Shown here in pieces: positions 56,043 through 64,000 of a stretch of DNA of 64,000 nucleotides (positions within the stretch are counted from its first letter, which is position 1; each line of letters begins with the position of its first letter). The translations under genes were made by a program, and so were the position numbers. The stretch spans positions 32,355,379 to 32,419,378 of the forward strand of contig OX235263.1 of assembly GCA_944472135.2 (NCBI GenBank), given 5' to 3'. Under the pieces are notes generated by a model that did no database searches, was not told where the DNA came from, and saw only the letters and a list, made by a program, of their open reading frames with translations. Source of the stretch: Trichobilharzia regenti. Lineage: Eukaryota; Platyhelminthes; Trematoda; Strigeidida; Schistosomatidae.

Positions 56043-57998
56043 ATGCCTGGGTCAAAGAAGGGACAGAGTGTCTTGGATGCAAACAGGAAAGTAAGTCATG
56101 GTGACTTGTCTGTTAATTGTAACGATGTGTCTGATGTTAAGCATGACATGGTTGATGTTACTGTTTCGCCGTTCAGGGATAATAGGAACATCAAACTCCC
56201 TAAATTTGAACCACAGTGTTTTGATGGAAACCCGGCTGATTATTTACAATTTGTAAAGGAGCTTGAGATCATGTTGAGTAGTTTTCTATTAAGGCATGAA
56301 TTGAAGTTAATGTATTTGATGAGATATTGCACTGGAGATGCTGCAAGAGCTATACAGTGCTGTACGTTTATGAAGCCAAAAGAGGGCTACGACGAGGCTA
56401 TGAGCATATTACACCAAAGGTTTGGAAGACCTTCGATGATTGCAGGGAAATTATTCGAGGCTATTAAGGGTAATGGTGGTCAATTACAGGATGACTCTCA
56501 GGCACTCACTGAGTTTTTAGATAATTTGCTAATTTACAAGAATGCAATGATTTCGATGAATCGCATGAGTGACCTCAACTCGTGTTTTATACTAGAAGTA
56601 ATAGCAAGACGTCTACCTACTCGACTGCGAAGGAAGTGGGTGAAGATGAGCTCCCGTATGGAGGATGACGGTATCGAGCCAAAGTTTGATGATATCCTGA
56701 AACTGGTAAATACTAGTGTCAATCAATCGATGAGCAAGTTTGCCAGTATATTGAATCTCACCCCTAGAATAGAGCAGTCTGAGAGCAAAATGCAATCATT
56801 GATGACGAATAGGCCTCAGAGAGGTGGATATCGAGAAGACTCCATGATGTATAATAATGCATATAGACCTAGTGAGTGTGACAGGTTTCGTAGTACATCC
56901 TCAGCAGATAAGTTGCAAGATGCAAGACAAACACGGTTTTGTTTTACACGTGTGCAAGAGGTGCATACAGAAGTGAACTGTGAACCGGTGAGCAAGTTCA
57001 GTGATAAGCTAAATGTAAACTCCAGGCCTGACTCCGAATTGTGTGACGATAACGGTGTTGTGAAGAAGTCTGTAGTTGCAACTGGTAAGCCGTTGTTGAA
57101 TAGAGTGTCACAGAATAGAGTTACTGCTTCAGAGTGCAGTTCTGACTCCACAAGTTTGCAAGGTATAACTAGTCAGAGTGAAGTTATAAAACCTTTTATG
57201 ATGTGTGAGGAGGAACCAAAATTGTCTACTTCTGTTATTAAAGAGTTTGAAAATGATGAAGTTGACGGTAAAGTGAATATTCGTGATAATGATCATGATA
57301 CTTTACAGTTGTCTTTAGTTGATCATTATGAGATGAGCGATATGCCTACTACTGCTAAGTTAAATAAAGGTTCTGTACAACTACAACGTGAAGTAGAATT
57401 GAACGCAGATGCAGTTCCAGAAGGTGTGCATACTTGTGAGACAGTCAGTGTAATTGATCAGCGTGTAGCCCACCTATCATCAGATGATAGTGCCAAACCC
57501 GAACCAGTAGTGAAAGACAGCAGTGGTGGTAATCTTGCATTTGGAGAACTATCTGAGAGCCGAAAAAGAACAGCTTCTGATCCACCGCTAAGTTCATCAC
57601 CTTGTGTCACTCAGTCATCGTTGGTGTTTTCATCCACAATGAAACAGATGCCCATCAACTCAAGTATCTTCTGCAATGACTATGATAGTATTGGTACGTT
57701 TGAAAAGACGAAAGATATTGCTCAGTTTAGTGAGAATAAGCCAGGTGTAAACGAGAGGGTAATTGTTAAATTGACTTCCATGAATAAAGGCATTTCTAGT
57801 TTCAAGTTACTATTTGAATGCTATTATCTTTGGTGTAAATTACTCTGTTTCTACGCTTGGTTGACCAGATACGTCGTATGTTTGTTCGTCATCTATATTC
57901 TACGATACAATGACATGAGCGTGTTACCATTCAGATTTGAAGATATAGCTGATAGAAGGAAGTCAGCAAATGAACTCTGCGACGATTTTCCAACCTAG
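56043..57998 (+). CDS. Gag-like polyprotein of the BEL/Pao element (651 aa)
   Basis: One uninterrupted frame. Residues about 50-270 are a BEL/Pao-type Gag core: LPKFEPQCFDGNPADYLQFV, LMYLMRYCTGDAARAIQ, GYDEAMSILHQRFGRP, then an all-helical region. At residues 300-313 stands a zinc-knuckle spacing C-x2-R-x4-H-x4-C: the second Cys is Arg (CGT). Residues 315-590 are acidic, Ser/Thr-rich and unrecognised. Near the end comes a hydrophobic, Cys/Tyr-rich stretch (KLLCFYAWLTRYVVCLFVIY, about 600-625). This may be a transmembrane segment or a remnant of the pre-integrase region of Pol. There is no protease, RT or integrase. It would form particles in the cytoplasm if translated. The first ATG is used (56043); the leader is 144 bases. 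Confidence 0.75.
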   Translation: MPGSKKGQSVLDANRKVSHGDLSVNCNDVSDVKHDMVDVTVSPFRDNRNIKLPKFEPQCFDGNPADYLQFVKELEIMLSSFLLRHELKLMYLMRYCTGDAARAIQCCTFMKPKEGYDEAMSILHQRFGRPSMIAGKLFEAIKGNGGQLQDDSQALTEFLDNLLIYKNAMISMNRMSDLNSCFILEVIARRLPTRLRRKWVKMSSRMEDDGIEPKFDDILKLVNTSVNQSMSKFASILNLTPRIEQSESKMQSLMTNRPQRGGYREDSMMYNNAYRPSECDRFRSTSSADKLQDARQTRFCFTRVQEVHTEVNCEPVSKFSDKLNVNSRPDSELCDDNGVVKKSVVATGKPLLNRVSQNRVTASECSSDSTSLQGITSQSEVIKPFMMCEEEPKLSTSVIKEFENDEVDGKVNIRDNDHDTLQLSLVDHYEMSDMPTTAKLNKGSVQLQREVELNADAVPEGVHTCETVSVIDQRVAHLSSDDSAKPEPVVKDSSGGNLAFGELSESRKRTASDPPLSSSPCVTQSSLVFSSTMKQMPINSSIFCNDYDSIGTFEKTKDIAQFSENKPGVNERVIVKLTSMNKGISSFKLLFECYYLWCKLLCFYAWLTRYVVCLFVIYILRYNDMSVLPFRFEDIADRRKSANELCDDFPT

Positions 57999-58000
57999 AG

Positions 58001-58520
58001 CGTCAACCTGAGAAGGGTTGTAGGCGTACTGCTGTAAGTCCTACAATTCTTCAAAGGGTAGCGCATCAATGAGCAGTCCAATGTGCTTGGTGTATGATCT
58101 TGTACATATGTTCATATTGTATATACTGAATTGATATCATCTGTCATCTGGCTGTTGGTAATTCTGGTTGTGTCCGGACAACTTCCACTTGGATCATCAA
58201 CCTGAGAAGGAATGTAGGCGTACTGCTGTAAGTCCTACAGTTCTTCAAGGGTGGTTTGTCATGCCGGAATCCACAACATTTGATGTAGTGATTGTACATA
58301 TGTTTGTGTTAAATAATTGTGTGAGTTCCAATTATCGTAATTGTTGGTTAATCTTGTTTGTGTCCGGACATTCCACAAATTACAATCGTCAACGTGAGAA
58401 GTGTTGTAGGCGTATTGGTGTAAGTCCTGCGATTCTTCAAAGGAATTCCACCAAGACATGATCCGCGAAATTTTGTGGACAGTTTGTATATATGTGTGGT
58501 GTGTCATATCAATTGGTGTT
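58001..58520 (+). repeat. Three direct repeats of about 193 bp
   Basis: Units begin at 58001, 58195 and 58387 with CGTCAACCTGAGAAGGGTTG or a variant, continue GTAGGCGTACTGCTGTAAGT and CCTACAATTCTTCAA, and contain TTGTACATATGTT and (first two) TTGTGTCCGGACA. The third is shortened. The first starts directly after the gag-like ORF stop. Open frames in them (58168, 58259) are not conserved between units, so the repeat appears noncoding. Confidence 0.88.
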
Positions 58521-59149
58521 TTTTTGGGCTCATTGTGTTTACTCGTTGTTTTCGTACCTTGTTGTTATTGTATAATTTTGTTAAAATTTTCGTCGTGATT
58601 ACTTCTGAAGTTGTTTCGAGTCTTCTACATCCGTGAATGAATTGATTGATGTTAAAGACAGCAGATGGGTCGTGTACGCCGGGGAGGCTAGGCTATTGCT
58701 GAGAATGAAATGCACACGGAGATAATTGTTAGCTGCGGTCCCACACGCCGGGAGAAAGAGTGTAAACAACTGAGGCTGGCATGCGTCACCGCTACTAGAA
58801 CTGAGGCAGAATGAGTGACAAGCGATTGCAGTGGTAATTGGTAGTGAGTAGATAAGACAATGTGCGTAGAGTATCATGAGTTGGTGCTATGGTCACGTTG
58901 CATTCTGCAAGAGTCATTCTAGTAAGTGGCGATTGTGTTGCAAGATGTCAAGAGGAGGTCTCTGTCTGGAGGCGCAGGTCGTCATTGATGTGTGAGATTG
59001 TGCTGTGGGTATGCTTGTGGTGTGTTGGCTTTTCTGTTTGTTTTCCATTTCAGCTCTGTCCGTGTGACCCAGGTTCTCGCAATGGCATCCAAGTCAACGT
59101 GTATTGGTCGTGAAGGAAAAAAGGGTTGGATCCCTTTTTTGCCGGGGAG
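58521..59149 (+). other. 3' noncoding part and polypurine tract of the BEL/Pao element
   Basis: No motif until the purine-rich GCCGGGGAG (59141-59149) directly before the 3' LTR, a likely polypurine tract. AAAAAAGGGTTGGATCCCTT just upstream forms a small hairpin (GGGTTGGATCCC). Frames at 58599-59113 look accidental. Confidence 0.6.
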
Positions 59150-59469
59150 TGTCAATGGAGTTGAAGATTGAACGACCAATTCTTGGTTGTTTGCTTAAAA
59201 TCAACTTCCCCAATTTTCGCGGAGGCATCAATACGACAGTCATCGTCTCATCGGTCGCTGTTCAGAAAGAAGAGTGAAACATCGTCAGAAAACTTAGTTC
59301 ACTTATTCTTTTTATATGTTGGTGTAACAATAAAGAAATATCAAGCGGCCAATCGGTGTTTTGGTTTTTTCGTCCGTTATAACTAAGCGTTTCTGAAACC
59401 TTCAAGGAACAGCGTGGGCCCGAGCGTAGCGAGAGCTGGGCATTAACGGTTTATGAGACGTGATTGACA
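59150..59469 (+). repeat. 3' LTR of the BEL/Pao element
   Basis: 320 bp; differs from the 5' LTR at two positions (GAAGATTG for GAAGACTG, TTTATGAG for TTTACGAG). Confidence 0.95.
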
Positions 59470-59474
59470 AGAGC

Positions 59475-60970
59475 TCTCTTACTTAACGTGCGTAATTAAA
59501 GAGATGCAGCTACAGATAGATGAATTAAAAACGAAATTAAGTTCCCTAGAATGTATACCTGAAACTATCTCACGTATGAAAAAAGAAATGCAGGATCCTA
59601 CAATCCTAAAGCTTTTTAATATGACCTCTAGAATGACTCATACTGACTCAGAAAATGCGAAGGAGTTAGAAAACGCCATCGACTTTCTATCCAGCGAAGT
59701 TGTTAAAAGGCTGGCTTCAAAACAAAACGCAATAGTGTATAATGTACCGGATAGCGAGCCCATAAAGTCAGTCCAGCACTCATTGCTGAAGGCTGCAAAT
59801 CTCTTGAATGCACCTTGTCAGTGCATTCGCCTAAGCAAAAAAGACCTAAAGCATCCTTGTCCTATACTCTTTAGGTTCGACAGCTACATAACAGCTGAAC
59901 GATTTAAGATGGCCGAAGATCTTCTGGCTACTGCCACTAAATTCAAGACTATTAAAGTAGTCTCGGATAAAACACCAAACCAAAGGCAAGCAACCAAGAA
60001 CTCCTTCGACACAAAGTTGACAACACTGAGAAATACATCTGGTATCAGTGCTAAAGTGTCGACGGACACTGAGGCACAGCAAGTCACGTGTATAGTGTTA
60101 GGAGAAAAAAAGGGAAGTAAGAGCGACCCAAAACTCAGTAAGAGCAGTGCCACTGGGTGCAGTCTTAGAGTGCACGAGAGCACATCTCGAAAACCTGCTG
60201 ACCTACATGAGGTTGACATAGACGCACAAACTATGGCTGACCAGAAACTACTGGCAGACCACTCTCAATCTGGATCCAAGCCAGAGAGTCCCTCAGTAGA
60301 AACCGCAAAAAAGACCACAAAACCCAGAGTCCCACCCCAGACTTCGACATACCTCCCTCGTAATAAGTCTAATAAGCAGTGTGTCAGTCTAAAAAATGAC
60401 AAAGCATGGGTAACGAAGCACATTCCCAAAGACGTCACGCAGCATGTGAGAAGGAATACCCCTTCCCGAACTAGAAGTAACATGCCTAACAACGCACATA
60501 ACTTGGGAATGCAACGTAGAATGGATCCTCAGGATATATGGGGCACTAAACGGGACTCATATAGGCACCATATTAACGAAAATTCTCGTCCAAACTCTCG
60601 CACTATATATGTTAAACCTCATCAACATAATGAGAACAGGTCGACACTTGATCCCCTCAATAACTTCACTCACGCACGTGACGTGAGCCAATATGCATAC
60701 GGCTATGAAAGCCCCATGAGGTACAACTACCAGGGTAATCTTAACACAGGGTACCTAGGTCCAGCAAACTACAACCCAAATTGCAGGGCAGACCATATAT
60801 CACCAGTAGATCAACGCAGATGCCGACCCATGGATGCTAATAGTCAAAATATGCAACAGGATTATTTTCGGCTGCAGCAAACAATAGCCCCACTCGCTGC
60901 ACAGTTCATCCAGGAAATAGTACACACACTGACTCTGTCTCACCTCAGAGCCCCTCCAAACATAACGTAG
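59475..60970 (+). pseudogene. ORF1 of the CR1-like LINE, 3' part
   Basis: From the insertion to the stop the frame is open for 498 codons (an ATG lies at 59504). In order: a heptad-like stretch (MQLQIDELKTKLSSLE, residues 1-30 from that ATG), a candidate RNA-binding fold of RRM type at about residues 75-180 (NAIVYNVPDSEPIKSV, CQCIRLSKKD, CPILFRFDS, FKTIKVVSDKTPNQR), and a long polar, Lys/Asn/Pro-rich tail. ORF1 proteins of LINEs coat the RNA. No zinc knuckle is visible. It stops six bases before the open region used for ORF2. Confidence 0.75.
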
Positions 60971-60975
60971 GGATA

Positions 60976-61677
60976 GTGACAAGTAACCATGTTAACCTCT
61001 CCTCCAATAACTCTGGTTTACTAACAATTATGCTCCTGAATGCTAGATCTCTCCTTAATAAAATAACAACGCTTCGCTGCCTGGCATACATAGAACGGCC
61101 AACACTAATAATGGTGACTGAAACCTGGCTTACTACTGATATACCTGACACAAAGCTGGTAATAGACAACTACGACATCTATAGGAACGATAGAGTTGAC
61201 AAAAGAGGAGGCGGTTGCTTAATATATGCCTATAAATCCACTAACTCCAATACTTTCAATAACCCAAATACTGACAAACTCCCAGAATCTAAGTGGATAA
61301 GCATCCACACAAACGAAAGTAAAATTCTCGTGGGATGTATATACAGACCCCCCAATAGCCCTGAAATGACTGATATAACTATTGCAGAAATACTAGAGCA
61401 TGTAGCCACGCTGGACTTCGACTACAAAGTAGTATGTGGAGATTTCAACTTACCTGGAGTAAACTGGGATACCTGTACAGGACCAAGAATCCATGAAGAG
61501 CTACTACAAGCTATAGACATAGGAGGATGGAAGCAGTGCGTGCGCCTCCCTACAAGGAACCAAAATACTCTTGACTTAATCCTCTGTCATAACATAGAGC
61601 CCATCTCGATAGAGGTGGGAAATAAACTCGATAACAGTGATCACAACATATTGTACTGCACGCTCCCCTCCGACTAA
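60976..61677 (+). pseudogene. Endonuclease domain of ORF2 (CR1-like LINE)
   Basis: AP-type endonuclease that nicks the target site to prime reverse transcription. Visible motifs: MLLNARSLLNK at the start, VTETWL (catalytic Glu), GGGCLIYA, WISI, ILVGCIYRPPNSP, VCGDFNLPGVNW (GDFN), and SDHNILYCTL (the SDH motif). All key residues appear present. The first in-frame ATG is 61030; the frame is open from 60889 and includes a GTG at 60976, so translation may begin by re-initiation after ORF1. The frame ends at 61677; one base seems lost in the C-rich run at 61661-61672, after which the next frame carries on into the RT. Confidence 0.85.
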
Positions 61678-61706
61678 CAACTAAATACACACCTAAAAAT
61701 TCCCCG

Positions 61707-63854
61707 GTGCGCTATCAATATAGGGATTATAAGAATGCTGATTGGGAATTCCTATCAGATCTGTTGAGAAGTTCTGACTGGGAAGAATACTTCATCAACA
61801 ATAACTTAGAAGTATCACTTGAGATTTTCTACAAAACAGTTGGCTCAGCAAGAGACACAATCGCGCCCCTAAAATCTGCCCTAAAGACACCAACTCCATT
61901 TATTGACCGGAAAACGCGACTAAAACTAAAGAAATTGAAAAGGAAATACCATGTATTTAAGGAATTTAATGCGTTAAACCAAATACATGAAACTCTTAAA
62001 CTGCTTGAAGAGAAACACAAAATGAAGTCACAACATGAGGAAAATAAAGCGCTAATGGGTAACACCAAAACTCAGGAACTTTGTAGGATATTGCAAAAAC
62101 GTCTAAAAAGCAGTAAAGACAATAATGTAAGCATCTTGGAACATAGGGGTGTAATATACAACGATCCCCAGGTTATAAGTGAACTCCTCAGTGAGTGGTT
62201 TTGCAATGACACCAGAGTGCACCCAACCCCAAATTTCCAAATGACCTGCAAAAGTAACCACAAATTAGGAGAAATAGATTTTAATATACAAAATATAGAC
62301 TCAGCGATTAAGACATTGAAGTCAAATGGCAGTACTGGAACAGACGACATACCATCTGTCATATACAAAAATGGTAGCACGGAAATGGTAGTCTTGTTAC
62401 TTAGAATATTTACTCTGTCACTGGAAACTGGAACTTATCCTGAAGTGTGGAAAACCACATACATATTACCTAAGCACAAAGCAGGGGCCAAAACCAGTGC
62501 ATGCAACTATAGACCTATTAATATAACACCGGTAATATCACGAATAATGGAGAAAGTGGTTAAAGACCAAGTGTCAGACAACTTACTAGAACATGAACTT
62601 ATCAACCCATCACAACACGGATTCCTCAAAAAGAGATCATGTGCGACCTGTCACATAGACTTTTTCAATGAAGTTACACGAAGCAGGGACAACAGAGAAC
62701 TAGTAATTGTGCTATATTTCGATATAACAAAAGCCTTCGATAGAGTCCCCCATAATCTGCTAGTCAGCAGGTTATGCTCACTAGGGATATGTGACCCTCT
62801 CCTGAGCTGGATAAAATCATTTCTCTGTGACAGAAGTCAGATAACAAAAGTTGGCTCGATAATCTCAAGGCCTAAACCTGTAAGTAGTGGTGTAATCCAG
62901 GGAAGTGTATTAGGCCCACTCCTATTCATAATATATATAAACAGTATCTGTGAATGCTTTAGTGTTGGTAAACCAATACTATATGCAGATGACTTAAAAG
63001 TGACCTATAAATGCAAGAACACAGATCTCGGAATAACAGTAAACGCCATACAGCAAGAATTAGAAAAAATGGACAGATGGTGTGACACCTGGCAACTCCA
63101 GTTTAATGTCGACAAATGTGGCTGGCTCTGCATAGGTTGCAACAATTTAGAACTTGACCTGACAATTCAAGGCCATGCACTTTTACGACTGGAATCTGTA
63201 TTGGACCTAGGACTGAAATACTCACATGACTTATCATTTTCTGAACATATCTCCAAACAAGTGTCAAAGTCACGCAGACTTATCGGCTTTCTACTCAGGA
63301 ACTTTTACAGAAATGAGTCCAGAATTCTGTTGTACAAGGTTTGTGTGCGTCCTTTATTTGATTACTGTTCATTCATGTATAGTAGTATACGCATAGAGGA
63401 CAAATTGAAAGTCGAGGGAGTGCAGAGGTACTTCACGTCAAAATTACTCGGAACCGAAAATGGTGCGAACTACTCCACTAGATGTGACACCCTAGGATTA
63501 GAAACACTATGGCTAAGACGCCTGAGACTAAACTTAACACTTTACTATAAGCTTCTAAACCACTTAGTTTTTACCTCTACTAATGGCATTCGACTTTCAG
63601 ATGACAGTGGCTACAAACTAAGACACACTAAGGGTACAGTAGCTATCGAACAATGTAAAACAGCTACCAGGCAAAAGTTTTATTTGATTAGGTATGCACA
63701 GATATGGAATAAACTACCAATGGAAATGCGTCAAGCAGGTACATTGGCCTCATTCAAAAAAGTGCTTAACGACAAACTACACGAGTTTGCAAACGACAGT
63801 AGTCCTAGTTCCTATCTGAGAGCCTCCGAAATTATAGGTCCATTTAATGTATAA
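61707..63854 (+). pseudogene. Reverse transcriptase domain of ORF2 (CR1-like LINE)
   Basis: A 715-codon frame continuing ORF2. In order: a linker with YRDYKNADW, motif 0/1 (STGTDDIPSVI), W--T-I-P--K...NYRPI (motif 2), LINPSQHGFLKKRSC, motif A (YFDITKAFDRV, Asp at residue 339), motif B (SSGVIQGSVLGPLLFIIYIN), motif C (LYADDLK, Y-A-D-D at 426-429), then thumb and C-terminal region with RKF/L-type blocks (LYKVCVRPLFDYCS, LETLWLRRLRLNL). All catalytic Asp residues are intact. The frame is also open upstream to about 61671, so the 61707 start is only the first start-like codon. One base change separates it from the endonuclease. Confidence 0.88.
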
Positions 63855-64000
63855 GCTCAAATACTACACCTGTTGTTTTTGCCTATATTTATAATTTTAG
63901 ATAAAACATTAACGATTAAGATACTTACCCTCAAAAAGACAAGAAGTTTCGTTTGTAAAACTTCTACCCAACACAATAAGTGGAATAAAATGGACATAAA
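63855..64000 (+). other. 3' UTR of the CR1-like LINE, cut by the window edge
   Basis: AT-rich, no poly(A); CR1-like LINEs end in short repeats, and the ATAAAATGGACATAAA at the edge could be the beginning of such a tail. Confidence 0.4.

Larger units (their letters stand above)
55579..59469 (+). mobile_element. Non-autonomous BEL/Pao LTR retrotransposon
   Basis: Two 320-bp LTRs (TG...CA, two differences) and a 5-bp target duplication AGAGC (55574-55578 and 59470-59474) give exact ends; the insertion is young. The 3.25-kb interior has a single long gag-like ORF and a repetitive noncoding 3' part, and no RT, RNase H or integrase. The length is about half of an autonomous BEL/Pao element. The Gag core resembles the BEL/Pao Gag domain, which in schistosomes is known from Saci-1. 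Confidence 0.85.
55398..63854 (+). mobile_element. CR1-like LINE, split by a BEL/Pao insertion
   Basis: A non-LTR retrotransposon with ORF1 (55398-55578 plus 59475-60970), endonuclease (to 61677) and RT (61707-63854). Apart from the insertion at 55579-59469 plus one copy of the duplicated AGAGC, the only break seen is one register change between endonuclease and RT. The limits given are coding limits: the 5' UTR extends upstream of 55398 and the 3' UTR runs to or past the window end. The domain order and RT motifs fit the CR1/Jockey group. Confidence 0.88.

Noticed and set aside
58168..58507. Frames inside the 193-bp repeats as a coding repeat protein
   Set aside because: The register is not kept between repeat units and stops differ.

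Overview
This window looks like repeat-dominated nuclear DNA of a digenean flatworm, most likely a schistosomatid (Schistosoma, Trichobilharzia or a close relative). The basis is the repertoire rather than any single gene: AT-rich sequence with (TA)n runs, tRNA-headed short elements carrying a hammerhead-ribozyme motif (the SM-alpha type known from schistosomes), many Penelope-like remnants with GIY-YIG tails, a CsRn1/Boudicca-type Ty3/gypsy element whose Gag finger has the Cys-His-Cys-Cys form, a BEL/Pao element, RTE (SR2-like) 3' ends and a CR1-like LINE. I see no prokaryotic gene organisation and no rRNA or canonical tRNA gene. Clade and organism names rest on recalled motifs; no database search was possible.

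Layout. 0-22 kb holds old Penelope, RTE and SINE debris around long featureless stretches; a solo LTR sits at 295-601. 22.0-26.1 kb is a complete-ended LTR retrotransposon on the minus strand, flanked by a 4-bp target duplication; it has lost its reverse transcriptase and the catalytic Glu of integrase. 26-45 kb is again repeat debris. It includes two spliced exons of a single-pass membrane protein gene of unknown function (33361-33870, minus), the only host coding sequence I can support. 45.6-48.2 kb is a chimeric LTR element of the same family. It contains a solo BEL LTR and, in place of its pol region, a roughly 766-bp copy of sequence that also lies at 38354-39122. 49.4-52.5 kb is a decayed RTE element on the minus strand, interrupted by a solo LTR.

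55.4-64.0 kb is a nested pair. A nearly intact CR1-like LINE (plus strand: ORF1, endonuclease, reverse transcriptase) is split inside ORF1 by a young BEL/Pao element (55579-59469, two differences between its LTRs, 5-bp target duplication). That element keeps a 651-codon gag-like frame but no polymerase.

How the parts work together: the LTR elements here lack their own reverse transcriptase, and the SINEs lack all proteins. They are presumably dependents of autonomous relatives elsewhere. One tRNA-headed SINE family (copies near 16, 29 and 35 kb) shares its 3' hairpin tail with the RTE elements of the same window, which points to a SINE-LINE partnership. Hammerhead or hammerhead-like motifs recur in the SINEs and in the inverted arms of Penelope-like elements, often with a very short palindromic stem III.
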